DNA of 64,000 nucleotides from CAVRQM01 sp965246915 (GCA_965246915.1 CBDFGB010000010.1:1-64000); one strand, 5' to 3'; positions 48,157 to 57,118 are shown, numbered from the stretch's first letter. Notes: generated from the sequence alone by a model not told the origin. Made by a program: numbers and translations.

Positions 48157-49758
48157 ATGTCGACGCAATACAGGATCTCGGCCGGTCAGACGCTGAGCGG
48201 CGTCACTCTTCAAGGCGGCGACACCGTGCAGGTCTTCGCCGGCGGCCGGACGAGCGCGGTGACCGTCGGCAGCTCCGGGACGGAAGTCATCTCCTCGGGC
48301 GGCGTGATGAGCGCCGGAGGCGTCAACAGCGGCGGCGTCGCAGTGGTGACGGGCGGCGGCAAGGCGGTTGGCGTGACGGTGCGGCGCGGCGGCAGCTTCA
48401 TCCTGTCGCGGGGCGCGGTGGCGACCGCCACGGTCCTGTCCGGATCGTACATCAAAGTCGTCTCCGGCGCGGCGACGTTCATGACGAACATCGGCAGCGG
48501 CGGGCTGGAGATCGTCTCGTCGGGCGGCGTCGACTCGGGCGCCGTGGTCAGCAGCGGCGGCGCCGTCCTCGTGCTGCCGGGTGGCGTCGCGAGCGGGTCC
48601 ACGGTGCTCGCGGGCGGCCTCGTCGTTTCGGGCGGCGTGTCGATGTTCCGCGTCTCGTCCGGGCTACGCTACGACGGTGCCGCGACGACCGGCACCGTGG
48701 TGGGCGGCGGCGCCACGCAGTATGTCCTGTCCGGCGGGCGTGCCGTGTCCGGAACGCTAAGCGGCGGCGGGCGGCAGAAGGTCTACTCCGGGGGCGTGGT
48801 CAGCGCGGTCTCGGTCGGCAGCGCCGGGCGCCAGGACGTGTTCTCCGGCGGCGTCGCGAGCGGCACTGTTCTGTCGCAAGGCCAAGTGCTCGTCTCCTCC
48901 GGCGGCGTGGCGTCAGGACTGCGCGCGAGCTCCGGCGAAGCGGATGTGATGTCCGGCGGCCTCGCGGTGGCCACGGTTTTGAGCGATGCGGGCGTGCAGG
49001 TCGTCTCCGCTGGAGGGGTGAGCAGCCTGACGATCGTCAACGCCGGAGACGAATCCGTGCTGTCCGGTGGCGTGGCGATCGCGACGAGGGTCAATGGCGG
49101 GGCGCAGGACGTCAGTATTGGCGGCGTCACGATCGGCACCGTGGTGAGCACCGACGCCTACGAGGCGGTCTCCGGCGGCGCGGCGAGCGGCACGATCCTG
49201 CGCGGCGGTTCGCTTTCTGTCATCAACGGAGGCGCCGCGTATGCGTCCGTCATCTCGGCGGGCGGGGTGGAATATGTCTATTCGGCGCTCGACCAGGGCG
49301 CGGTCATCAGCAGCGGCGGGATGTCGTTCATTCAGAAGGGCGCCACGGTCAGCGGCTGCGTCGTCTCGGCCGGCGGCTTCCTGATGGTCGGCGCGACGGC
49401 CAAGGTGGCCGGCGGCCTGACGCTCGCCGGCGGCGCGGCGACGGTCCTCGGCGCGGTGTCCGCCGGACAGGTGGTGAGTTTCGCGGGCTCCGGCGGAAGC
49501 CTGACCCTGTCCGACCCGGGCGGCTTTGCCGCGGTGATCGCCGAGTTCGGCCGAGGCGACGTGATTGACCTCGACGCGTTCGGTTACGGCACCGGCACCT
49601 CCCGCTCCTTCACGCCGGCCGCCAGCCACACCAGCGGCACCCTCAGCGTCAACAACGGCAGCCACCATGCGAGCTTCACGCTGCTGGGCAGCTACGTGAC
49701 CAGCAATTTTACCTTGGCTTCGGACGGCGCGGGCGGGGCATTGGTCAGGTTCGCCTAA
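48157..49758 (+). CDS. AIDA-type strand-loop-strand repeat protein without autotransporter barrel
   Basis: 533 residues, more than half Gly, Ser, Val and Ala. From about 15 to 440 it consists of some 20 degenerate repeats of roughly 19-20 residues built on VxSGGxAxxTxVxxGG, the AIDA/autotransporter-passenger strand-loop-strand motif that folds into a beta-helix. The last 70 residues (FGRGDVIDLDAFGYG, then GTLSVNNGSHHASFTLLGSY) form a different domain seen at the ends of repeat proteins of this type; it may be a type I secretion or assembly signal. There is no signal peptide and no beta-barrel translocator, so it cannot be a classical autotransporter. No secretion genes flank it. Confidence 0.82.
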   Translation: MSTQYRISAGQTLSGVTLQGGDTVQVFAGGRTSAVTVGSSGTEVISSGGVMSAGGVNSGGVAVVTGGGKAVGVTVRRGGSFILSRGAVATATVLSGSYIKVVSGAATFMTNIGSGGLEIVSSGGVDSGAVVSSGGAVLVLPGGVASGSTVLAGGLVVSGGVSMFRVSSGLRYDGAATTGTVVGGGATQYVLSGGRAVSGTLSGGGRQKVYSGGVVSAVSVGSAGRQDVFSGGVASGTVLSQGQVLVSSGGVASGLRASSGEADVMSGGLAVATVLSDAGVQVVSAGGVSSLTIVNAGDESVLSGGVAIATRVNGGAQDVSIGGVTIGTVVSTDAYEAVSGGAASGTILRGGSLSVINGGAAYASVISAGGVEYVYSALDQGAVISSGGMSFIQKGATVSGCVVSAGGFLMVGATAKVAGGLTLAGGAATVLGAVSAGQVVSFAGSGGSLTLSDPGGFAAVIAEFGRGDVIDLDAFGYGTGTSRSFTPAASHTSGTLSVNNGSHHASFTLLGSYVTSNFTLASDGAGGALVRFA

Positions 49759-49811
49759 GCCGCCAGGCCAGGAACCGGGTGGCGTCGGCCTCGCATCGTT
49801 CGGGCGGCCGG

Positions 49812-50309
49812 CTACCCCGTCCGCCCCGCGCCTGACGCAAGATACGCCAGGATCACGCCGACGATCAGCGCATGATCCTCGGCCGAGGGCAGGCCGGAGC
49901 AGGTGATCGCGCCGATCACCCCGGTTCCGCGTACCCGGACCGGGAAGCTGCCGCCGTGGGCGGCGTGCTCCATCTCGTCCAGCCCGAGCGCCGCCCCGAT
50001 GGTCTTGCCCTTCAGGCGAAAGGATTCGCCAACCCGCAGCGACGATTGGTGGAAGCGCAGGACGACGTTGCTCTTGCGCCGCGCCCAGTCGTCATTGTGC
50101 GGCGACGACCCTGGCAGCGCCGCGTGAAAGAGCACTCGGTCGGGCGTTCGGATGTTGATCACGACCGGCGCCGACTGGACCCGCGCCGCCTCGCACAACG
50201 CGAGCCCGATGGCCAACGCCGTACGCTCGTCGAAGGCCGGGAAGACGCATTCGTCCTCCTGTCGCGCCAGGGTTTCCTGAAGGTCGCCGTCCGGAGTGGC
50301 AGGATCCAT
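49812..50309 (-). CDS. UPF0303/HbpS-like protein
   Basis: 165 residues. The family blocks are FDERTALAIGLALCEAA, PVVINIRTPDRVLFHAALPGSSPHNDDWARRKSNVV and HGGSFPVRVRGTGVIGAITCSGLP, which match UPF0303/HbpS-type proteins, some of which bind or degrade haem. The gene starts 4 nt after the aldo-keto reductase stop, so both are probably one transcript. Role unknown. Confidence 0.88.
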   Translation of the reverse strand: MDPATPDGDLQETLARQEDECVFPAFDERTALAIGLALCEAARVQSAPVVINIRTPDRVLFHAALPGSSPHNDDWARRKSNVVLRFHQSSLRVGESFRLKGKTIGAALGLDEMEHAAHGGSFPVRVRGTGVIGAITCSGLPSAEDHALIVGVILAYLASGAGRTG

Positions 50310-50312
50310 CGC

Positions 50313-51284
50313 TCAGGCCGCCTCCGGCGCCGAACCCGTCTCGAGCAGCGCCAGCGCCGCAGCGTCGAGCGTGATGTGTGTTGCCGCCACCAGATCGTCG
50401 AGTTGCGCAAGGCTTGTCGCGCTGGCGATCGCGGCCGTCAGGCTCGGCCGCGACAAAAGCCAGGCGAGCGCAATTCGCGCCGGCGTCGCGTCGTGGCGCT
50501 CGGCGACCGCATCGAGCGCCGCGAGGATGCGCAACCCTCTTGGATTGAGAAGCGATGCCATTCCGGCTCCCCGCGCGGCACTCTTGCCGAGATCGGCGGC
50601 CGATCGATACTTCCCTGTCAGGAAGCCGCTCGCGAGCGAGAAATAGCTCATCACGCCGATGCCATGCTCGAGGCAGATCGGCTCGATATCCTGCTCATAG
50701 CCTGCCCGATCGTAGAGGTTGTAGTGCGTCTGTAGCCCGACATAGCCGTCCTCACCGCAGCTTTTGCCCGCTTCCAAGGCTGCCCTCAGACGCGCGGGCT
50801 CGTAATTCGACGCGGCGATCGCGCGCAGCTTGCCCTGCTTCACCAGCGCCTGCAGGGCGGCCAGCGTCTCCTCGGGAGGGGTCACCCGATCATCGTAATG
50901 AACGTAATAGAGATCGATATAATCGGTCGCCAGGCGGCGAAGCGATCCCTCGACCGCCTTGGTCAGATAGTCGGCGGTCAGGCGCGCGTTGCTGAACTCG
51001 CCCGGCGCGCCGGGAGCGCCGCCCTTCGTATGGATGATGACATCGTCGCGCCGCCCCCGCCGGGTCAGCCATCGTCCGATGATGGCCTCGGACTCGCCAC
51101 CGTGATTGCCGGACGCCCAATACGAATAGATGTCGGCCGTGTCGATGCAATTCAGCCCTTGTCCGACGGCGGCGTCGAGCAACGTGCCCGAGGTCGACTC
51201 GTCGACGCCCCAGCCGAACACGTTGCCCCCCAGAATGATCGGCGGGACCTTGGCGGCGCTGCCGCCGATCGTTCGTTGTTCCAT
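50313..51284 (-). CDS. Aldo/keto reductase
   Basis: 323 residues, TIM barrel. The catalytic tetrad is complete: Asp48, Tyr53, Lys87 and His129 in IDTADIY, HTKGG and YYVHYDD. It belongs to the AKR group that reduces sugar or small carbonyl compounds with NADPH; substrate unknown. The ATG at 51284 is followed downstream by UPF0303. A second, less similar AKR lies at 58182. The 116-nt gap before the GloVer gene is empty. Confidence 0.9.
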   Translation of the reverse strand: MEQRTIGGSAAKVPPIILGGNVFGWGVDESTSGTLLDAAVGQGLNCIDTADIYSYWASGNHGGESEAIIGRWLTRRGRRDDVIIHTKGGAPGAPGEFSNARLTADYLTKAVEGSLRRLATDYIDLYYVHYDDRVTPPEETLAALQALVKQGKLRAIAASNYEPARLRAALEAGKSCGEDGYVGLQTHYNLYDRAGYEQDIEPICLEHGIGVMSYFSLASGFLTGKYRSAADLGKSAARGAGMASLLNPRGLRILAALDAVAERHDATPARIALAWLLSRPSLTAAIASATSLAQLDDLVAATHITLDAAALALLETGSAPEAA

Positions 51285-51400
51285 GTCGATCCGGTGTCCT
51301 TGCGGCCTCTTGCGCGGGCGAGCCTTGCCCGGCCGCGCATTTCAGGCCAGCCCGAACGGCGCGGATCTGCCGTGAACGGGCGGCCTGTCCCGACCCGCTT

Positions 51401-52717
51401 CTACTGACTTTGCCGGAACACGGTACCGATGCTCTTTGCGCCACCGCGCTCGGTGACGCCGTATACCGACATGCCGCCCGATGCGTCCGGCGCGGCGACG
51501 AGTTCCGCCGAGGGGACGTCGCCGTCAGCCCCCGCGAAGCTGTGCAGCACTTTCATCGTCCATGGCCCTGGCTTGCCCTCGCCGCCGTGCGACGTCAGCA
51601 TGAACACCGTGCCGCACGTTGATGTGCAGGCCAGCCGACCCAGCCCCGCCGTCGTGCCCAGCAGCCGCCCATCGCTTCGTTCGATCAGTCCGCCGATCGG
51701 AAACCGGCCATCCGTGCCGCCCTTGAAGCGATAGAGCACGGATTGCGTCCAGGTCGACGAGCCGACGGCCGGGGCGGTCAGCCGGAACACCACGCCACCC
51801 GACAGTCCGGTGTCGGGCGAGACCGTTCCACCACCCGATGCCGTCCCGAACAAGGTCATCGAACGGTCGGCAATCACGCCGCCCAAAGGCGAAGCACCGT
51901 CCGCGCCGCCGGCAAACGAATACAGGATCGTGTGCGTCCACGCGGTTGTCGCATCGGGCGGGCTGGCGAGAGAAAATACCGTGCCCCATCCCGACGCGCC
52001 GCCGTACACCGTCGTGCCGAACAGCGTCCAGACCCCGCCGACGGTCCGAGCGATCAGGTTGCCGCGCGGCGCGCTGCCATCCAGGCCCGCGAAGCTGTGC
52101 AACACCGTCTCGGTCCACGTCCCGCCCGCAACGGGCGGGGGCGACAGCCTATAGACGACGCCCTGTTCGTCGGCGCCGCCCTCCATGGTCGCTCCGTATA
52201 ACGCGCCCGATCGGTCGAGCACGAGCCCGGCGATCGGGCGGCTGCCATCCCGCCCGCCGGTAAAGTTGTAGAGCACGGTCTCCTGCCACTCGGTTTGGCC
52301 GGCGGCGGGTGGCGTCAGGCGGAACACGGTCCCCTGATTGCGGCTGCCGCCCACATAGGTGGTGCCATACAGCGCGCCCTGACGGTCCGCGATGAGGCGG
52401 GAGTGCGGGGAAGAGCCATCGCCGCCGCCCAGGCCGAAGCGATGCAGGATGGTCCACGTCCAGCCGCCGGCGAGCGTCGGCGCCACCCGAAACGCGACAC
52501 CGCCCTTCGACAGGTCCCTGGACGTGGTGCCGCCGCCGAGCGCGGTGCCAAAAAAACTGCCATCGGGCGCGGCCAGAAGACCGGCATTCGGAAATGCGCC
52601 GTCGGGGCCGTTGAGACTTTGCAATCTGGCGAAGACCGGGTCGGCCATTGCCGACGACGCCGATAAGCAGACCATGAACGAAAAAGCAACACCGTACAAA
52701 AACGAGGAATTTTTCAT
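51401..52717 (-). CDS. Exported GloVer-repeat protein (choice-of-anchor tandem repeat)
   Basis: 438 residues with a signal peptide (6-26, cleaved after SAMA). It then carries about seven tandem repeats of roughly 50 residues built on LHxFxGxDGxxPxxxLIxDxxGxLYGTTxxGGxxxxGTVFxL; examples are DRQGALYGTTYVGGSRNQGTV and FAGADGDVPSAELVA. This is the GloVer family of beta-propeller-like repeats, usually surface-exposed. No anchor motif is visible at the end. ATG 52717 gives a proper signal peptide; an upstream TTG is possible. Function unknown. Confidence 0.83.
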   Translation of the reverse strand: MKNSSFLYGVAFSFMVCLSASSAMADPVFARLQSLNGPDGAFPNAGLLAAPDGSFFGTALGGGTTSRDLSKGGVAFRVAPTLAGGWTWTILHRFGLGGGDGSSPHSRLIADRQGALYGTTYVGGSRNQGTVFRLTPPAAGQTEWQETVLYNFTGGRDGSRPIAGLVLDRSGALYGATMEGGADEQGVVYRLSPPPVAGGTWTETVLHSFAGLDGSAPRGNLIARTVGGVWTLFGTTVYGGASGWGTVFSLASPPDATTAWTHTILYSFAGGADGASPLGGVIADRSMTLFGTASGGGTVSPDTGLSGGVVFRLTAPAVGSSTWTQSVLYRFKGGTDGRFPIGGLIERSDGRLLGTTAGLGRLACTSTCGTVFMLTSHGGEGKPGPWTMKVLHSFAGADGDVPSAELVAAPDASGGMSVYGVTERGGAKSIGTVFRQSQ

Positions 52718-52740
52718 CAGTTTTTCTACAGCTCCCAAAA

Positions 52741-52812
52741 ATCACACGATCGTGATCCGGCGATGACCGTAAGCATATCGGTCCAATCCCGGCAATTCTT
52801 TTGTTGGGATTG
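52741..52812. promoter_or_regulatory. Two inverted repeats in a divergent intergenic region
   Basis: The gap between GloVer (52717, minus) and the gluconate dehydrogenase gene (52895, plus) contains a 10-bp perfect palindrome CACGATCGTG (52745-52754), flanked by ATCAC/GTGAT arms, and a longer inverted repeat CAATCCC (52784-52790) / GGGATTG (52806-52812). Either could bind a regulator of the sugar-acid genes. No clear -35/-10 pair was recognised. Confidence 0.4.
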
Positions 52813-52894
52813 TCTCAAAGGCTCGCGGGCCGCCCGCCTGTGTCAATTGACGAATCATGGCGTGCCGTCAGGATTGTTTGCCAACAGGAGCGAC

Positions 52895-53650
52895 ATGCCC
52901 TCACCATTGTTTGACCTGACCGGACGCCTCGCCCTCATCACGGGCTCGAGCCAAGGGATCGGCTTCGCCTTGGCCCGCGGCCTCGCGGATGCCGGCGCGA
53001 AGGTGATCCTGAACGGCCGCGACGGCGCGACCTTGACGCGGGCGGCGGAAGCGATCCCCGGTGCCGCCGCCGTCGCGTTCGACGTCACTGATCCGAAGGC
53101 CGTCGTCGCGGGCGTGGCGGCGATCGAGTCGGACATCGGCCCTATCGACATTTTGGTGAACAACGCCGGCATCCAGCGCCGCGCGCCGCTGGAGGAATTT
53201 CCGATCGAGACATGGCATGACGTGATGCGCGCCAACCTCGACAGCGTGTTTTACGTCGGCCAGGCGGTCGCTCGAAAAATGATCCCTCGTGGGCGCGGCA
53301 AGATCATCAACATCGCGAGCCTGCAGAGCGAAGCGGCGCGGCCAGGCATCGCGCCGTACACGGCCAGCAAGGGCGCGGTGAAGAATCTGACCAAGGGCAT
53401 GTGCGGCGATTGGGCGCGTCATGGCTTGCAGGTGAACGCGATCGGGCCTGGCTACTTCGCGACACCGCTCAATCGGGCCCTGATCGCGGATCCGGAATTC
53501 GACGCGTGGCTGAAGCGACGCACCCCCGCCGGGCGTTGGGGACGAGTCGAGGAATTGCAGGGCGCGGCCGTCTTCCTTGCCTCGGAGGCTTCAAGTTTCG
53601 TGAACGGACAAATCATCTACGTCGATGGCGGCGTGTTGGCGGTGCTCTGA
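52895..53650 (+). CDS. idnO: Gluconate 5-dehydrogenase-like short-chain dehydrogenase
   Basis: 251 residues, classical SDR. NAD(P) loop TGSSQGIGFALA is at 16-27, NNAGIQRR follows and the active site is IASLQSEAARPGIAPYTASKGA. The GIQRR and LQSE features resemble gluconate 5-dehydrogenase (IdnO/Gno), which interconverts gluconate and 5-ketogluconate. AGGAG lies 5 nt before the ATG. It is fused by TGATG overlap to a 2-hydroxyacid dehydrogenase, supporting a sugar-acid (5-keto- or 2-keto-gluconate) interconversion role. Confidence 0.86.
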   Translation: MPSPLFDLTGRLALITGSSQGIGFALARGLADAGAKVILNGRDGATLTRAAEAIPGAAAVAFDVTDPKAVVAGVAAIESDIGPIDILVNNAGIQRRAPLEEFPIETWHDVMRANLDSVFYVGQAVARKMIPRGRGKIINIASLQSEAARPGIAPYTASKGAVKNLTKGMCGDWARHGLQVNAIGPGYFATPLNRALIADPEFDAWLKRRTPAGRWGRVEELQGAAVFLASEASSFVNGQIIYVDGGVLAVL

Positions 53651-54588
53651 TGGACAAACCCGACCTTTTGCAGCTCACGCCGGTCCAGCCGTCGCTCGCC
53701 GACGAACTCGACGCACGCTTCACCGTCCACCGGCTGTACGAACAGCCGGATCGCGCCGCGTGGCTCGCCGCCCATGGCGGGCAGATGCGCGCCGTGCTCA
53801 CCGGCGGCCATCTCGGCATCGATGCCGCGACGCTGATGGCGCTGCCGGGCGTCGGAATCATCGCCATCCACGGTGTCGGTTTCGATCGCGTGGACCTGGA
53901 GGATGCGAAGTCGCGTGGGGTGCGCGTGACCAACACGCCGGACGTATTGACCGACGACGTGGCGGATCTGGCGATCGGCCTGTTGATCGCCGTGCTGCGC
54001 CGCATTCCGCAGGGCGATACCCATGTCCGCGCCGGGTTGTGGCCGAGCGGGCAGCGTCCCCTCGCGCGCAAGATGAGCGGGCGGCGTTTCGGCATCCTGG
54101 GCCTCGGCCGGATTGGCGGCGCGGTCGCCGGCCGGCTGGCTGGGTTCGGCGGCACGATTGCCTATACCGACCGCGCGCCCCTCGACGTCCCGTTCGCGTT
54201 CCATCCCGACACCGTCTCTCTGGCTGCCGCCTGCGACACGCTGATCGTGACGGCGGCGGCCAGCGAGTCCACGCGCGGCCTCGTCAATCGCGCGGTCCTC
54301 GACGCGCTCGGCCCGGACGGCGTTCTCGTGAACGTGGCGCGTGGCTCGATCGTCGACGAGACGGCCCTGATCGCCGCCTTGCAGAAAGGTGGGATCGCCG
54401 GCGCGGCGCTCGACGTCTTCGCCGACGAGCCGAACGTGCCGGAGGCGTTGCGGGCGCTGGACTGCGTCGTCCTCACGCCGCACATCGCGAGTGCCACCGC
54501 CGAGACCCGCGAGGCCATGGGCCGATTGGTGCTGGACAACCTCGATGCATTCTTCGCCGGGCGGGAGCCGCCGACCGCTCTCGTCTGA
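53650..54588 (+). CDS. D-2-hydroxyacid dehydrogenase (GhrB/gluconate 2-dehydrogenase type)
   Basis: 312 residues. NAD(P)-binding GLGRIGGAVAGRL (about 137-149), NVARGSIVDE with the substrate-binding Arg (R-G), the Glu partner in FADEPNVPE and the catalytic His in LTPHIASAT are complete. It likely reduces a 2-keto acid such as hydroxypyruvate, glyoxylate or 2-keto-gluconate. Direct overlap with the SDR gene indicates a shared sugar-acid pathway. No terminator is recognised after its stop. Confidence 0.88.
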   Translation: MDKPDLLQLTPVQPSLADELDARFTVHRLYEQPDRAAWLAAHGGQMRAVLTGGHLGIDAATLMALPGVGIIAIHGVGFDRVDLEDAKSRGVRVTNTPDVLTDDVADLAIGLLIAVLRRIPQGDTHVRAGLWPSGQRPLARKMSGRRFGILGLGRIGGAVAGRLAGFGGTIAYTDRAPLDVPFAFHPDTVSLAAACDTLIVTAAASESTRGLVNRAVLDALGPDGVLVNVARGSIVDETALIAALQKGGIAGAALDVFADEPNVPEALRALDCVVLTPHIASATAETREAMGRLVLDNLDAFFAGREPPTALV

Positions 54589-54649
54589 TGGGACGGTGCC
54601 ATCTCGCGCGGCACGTCTCGCGACGACGACTCGCGTTCGCGATCAACGA

Positions 54650-54678
54650 TTGACATCTTTTGCGGTTTGCGTTATGTA
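54650..54678 (+). promoter_or_regulatory. Near-consensus sigma-70-type promoter giving a leaderless transcript
   Basis: TTGACA (54650-54655) is a perfect -35 box, with a TATGTA -10 box (54673-54678) 17 bp later. The expected transcription start falls at about 54685, right at the GTG start (54686) of the next gene. It is the clearest promoter in the window. Confidence 0.72.
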
Positions 54679-54685
54679 GCCGATC

Positions 54686-55339
54686 GTGAATATGTATTTC
54701 AACTACGTCCCCCGCCCGGTGCCCGAGCCGACCAATCTGTCGGAGCGTCTGGCCACCGTGCTGGGCGGGCTGCGCGACATCGCTGCCCTGCACGCCGGGC
54801 GGAATTGGGCGCTGATCCCGGTGACGCTACTGTTCTCCGCCTACCTCGGCAGCGTGATCCGCCGCTTCACCGCGCTGGCCGCACGGCTCGCCGCCGGCCC
54901 GCTCCGCACCCGACCGCCCCGGTCCACGCCGCCCGATCGAACGCGCGAGCGAGCGCCCCCGAAATCTCGGCTGCCGGCCCGGTTTGCCTGGGTGGTCGAC
55001 TGGCTCGGCTACCACGCCGCCGGCCGGGGATCGCAGCTTCGCTATCTGCTGACCGAGGATGCGGAGATGGCGGCACTGCTGGCGGCCTCGCCGCAGGGCG
55101 GGCGGATCCTCCGGCCGCTCTGCCGGATGATGGGCATCGCTCCCGCCCCGGACCTGCCGCCGTCGCTGTTTCCGCCACCGGCGGCAAAGCTGGAGGCCCC
55201 CGAACCGACGCGGCTCGACCCGCCGGAAATCTCGTCGCCGCCCACACCGTCATCGCAGGCCCTGAGCCTGCGATCTCGGGCCGAGGACCTTCGCGACAAC
55301 GGTGCCGCCACATCGGCCTCGCTTCCAAATCTGGCCTGA
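54686..55339 (+). CDS. Unknown single-helix membrane protein with proline-rich C-terminus
   Basis: 217 residues. GTG at 54686 or ATG at 54692. After YVPRPVPEPTNLSERL comes a soluble helix (about 20-38) and one membrane segment around 40-60 (WALIPVTLLFSAYLGSVI), then a basic stretch RTRPPRSTPP and an amphipathic block FAWVVDWLGYHAAGRGSQLRYLL (about 102-124), and finally a Pro-rich tail (LPPSLFPPP, EISSPP). I recognise no domain. The strong leaderless-type promoter suggests steady expression. It stands alone between the gluconate genes and the acetamidase. Confidence 0.72.
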   Translation: MNMYFNYVPRPVPEPTNLSERLATVLGGLRDIAALHAGRNWALIPVTLLFSAYLGSVIRRFTALAARLAAGPLRTRPPRSTPPDRTRERAPPKSRLPARFAWVVDWLGYHAAGRGSQLRYLLTEDAEMAALLAASPQGGRILRPLCRMMGIAPAPDLPPSLFPPPAAKLEAPEPTRLDPPEISSPPTPSSQALSLRSRAEDLRDNGAATSASLPNLA

Positions 55340-55421
55340 CACCGGGTTGGAAGAGCGCGACCTATTCGTTGCTTCTTCGTATCGTTCTTGGATGCCATCA
55401 AGATGTCTCGCACGCTCGACG

Positions 55422-56357
55422 CTACAGATGTGCTTTCGCGAGCATCATGTGCACACCCTTGTTGCCGTCCACCGTCTGCGTCACGTGCAAATCGCCGATG
55501 AGCGAGCACAGCATATAGGCCTGGTTGCGCGACAGGTTCGTCCGCCGGCAGACATGCGCCACCATCTCCCGCACTGCCTGCTTCGCCGCATCATCGAGGT
55601 CCTCGTCCAGGCCGATGGACATCAGATGCGTCGCGGTCTCGGCAAACGGCCGCTCGACCGGGAAATCCCGACGCACCGTCAGACGGAACGCGCCCGTGAG
55701 GCCGGTCTCCAGCGCGGTGATGCACACCTCGCCGTCGCCCTGAACCCCGTGCCCGTCGCCGGCATAGAACAGCGCGCCCTCGGCGAACACCGGCAGGTAA
55801 AGCGTCGTGCCGGGCTTCAGCTCCTTGTTGTCCATGTTGCCGCCGAAACTGCGTGGGATGTTGGTCGAGCAGACGCCCCACTCGGGCGGCGGGGCCACGC
55901 CGATGACCCCGAAGAACGGGTCGAGCGGCAGCTCGGTCCCCCATGGCAGCAGGCAGACATTGCGCGCGCGATCGATCGTCGGATGGATCGTCTCGTATTC
56001 GGTGAACTCGTCGGGCAGCGTGCCGAGCAGCGGCATGATCGAGACGAAGCCCCAATCCATGCGCGGCGTCGCCTCTAGGATGTCGACCTGCAGCGTGTCG
56101 CCCCGTCGCGCGCCGTCGACGAAAACCGGGCCGGTGACGAAATGAGCGCCCGGTCCCTGGGTCAGCGTATCGAGTGCCGCCTGATAGTCGGCCGGCACGC
56201 GGCCACGATCGGCGGGCAGCGCCGCCACCCCGCCGGCCGGAAACGAATGCAGCCGCACGGTGTCGCCCGACTCGACCGTGAGCACCGGCGGGATCGCGGC
56301 ACTCAGAGTGCCCCAGGTCATGTTCTCCGGCGTCGCCGGAATCTCGTGCGTGGCCAT
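55422..56357 (-). CDS. Acetamidase/formamidase family amidohydrolase
   Basis: 311 residues. Family blocks: VRLHSFPAGGV, PDEFTEYETIHPTID, GVIGVAPPPEWGVCSTNIPRSFGGNMDNKELKPGTTLYLPV, and GDGHGVQGDGEV, the last two being hallmarks of the FmdA/AmdA acetamidase family. It would hydrolyse formamide, acetamide or a related small amide. The ATG overlaps the SDR stop by one base (TGATG), which hints that the dehydrogenase and amidase share a pathway. A long Asp/Glu-rich C-terminus is normal. Confidence 0.9.
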   Translation of the reverse strand: MATHEIPATPENMTWGTLSAAIPPVLTVESGDTVRLHSFPAGGVAALPADRGRVPADYQAALDTLTQGPGAHFVTGPVFVDGARRGDTLQVDILEATPRMDWGFVSIMPLLGTLPDEFTEYETIHPTIDRARNVCLLPWGTELPLDPFFGVIGVAPPPEWGVCSTNIPRSFGGNMDNKELKPGTTLYLPVFAEGALFYAGDGHGVQGDGEVCITALETGLTGAFRLTVRRDFPVERPFAETATHLMSIGLDEDLDDAAKQAVREMVAHVCRRTNLSRNQAYMLCSLIGDLHVTQTVDGNKGVHMMLAKAHL

Positions 56358-57118
56358 CAGTACTGCACTCCCCGCGTCAGCGCCCCATCCACCACCAGGT
56401 TCGTCCCCGTGATGAAGCTCGCCGCCGGACTGGCAAGGAACACGACGGCGCGCGCCACCTCCTCGGGCTTGCCCATGCGCCCGGTCGGGTTCAGCGCGAG
56501 CGCTTCGGCAAACAGTTTCGGATTGCCCTGCTCGATCTTCTCCCAAACGCCACCGGCAAAATACGTATTGCCCGGCGAGACGCTGTTGGCGCGGATGGTC
56601 TTCGACGCGAGCTGATACGCAAGGCCCTGCGCATAGTGGATCAGCGCCGCCTTGAACGCGCCGTATGGACCCGCGGCGAAATCGATCTCCCGTCCGGATA
56701 CGCTGGAGATGACCACGATGCTGCCGGCGTCCGATTGTTCCAGATACGGCAGGGCGGCGTTGACCATGGCGACGCTGCCCATGATGTCGACCGCGAACCC
56801 GGCGCGCCAGGACTCCTCGTCCGCGCCGACGGACAGCGCGCTCACGTTCGGGATCACGATATCGATCCCGCCGAGATCGGCGGCTGCGCCCGCGACCCAG
56901 GCGGCCAGTGCGGCACCGTCGGCCACGTCCAGCGCCCGGCCGAACGCCCGCACGCCCTTCGCTTTGGTCGCCGCCACGGCGGCGGCGACCTCATCGGAAT
57001 TGCGCGCGCAGAACGCGACATCGGCCCCCTCGTCGGCCAGCAGGTCGACGATTGATCGGCCTATCCCCTTTGTCCCACCGCTGACCAGCGCCCGCCGCCC
57101 TCGAAGACCCAGATCCAT
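56357..57118 (-). CDS. Short-chain dehydrogenase/reductase
   Basis: 253 residues, classical SDR. NAD(P) loop SGGTKGIGRSI (13-23), CARN, and the active-site Tyr in PYGAFKAAL (YxxxK) are present; the usual NNAG is replaced by IPNVSAL, a known minor variant. It ends with TNLVVDGALTRGVQY. Its substrate is unknown; gene pairing with an acetamidase is the only hint. Confidence 0.9.
   Translation of the reverse strand: MDLGLRGRRALVSGGTKGIGRSIVDLLADEGADVAFCARNSDEVAAAVAATKAKGVRAFGRALDVADGAALAAWVAGAAADLGGIDIVIPNVSALSVGADEESWRAGFAVDIMGSVAMVNAALPYLEQSDAGSIVVISSVSGREIDFAAGPYGAFKAALIHYAQGLAYQLASKTIRANSVSPGNTYFAGGVWEKIEQGNPKLFAEALALNPTGRMGKPEEVARAVVFLASPAASFITGTNLVVDGALTRGVQY

Noticed and set aside
48210..49151. 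Thr/Pro-rich open frames on the minus strand opposite the AIDA-type gene
   Set aside because: They mirror the Gly/Ser repeats of the real gene and arise from its codon periodicity.
48200..49450. Repetitive DNA that could look like a CRISPR or satellite array
   Set aside because: Repeats are degenerate, in frame and of protein origin (19-20 residues), without identical repeats and unique spacers.
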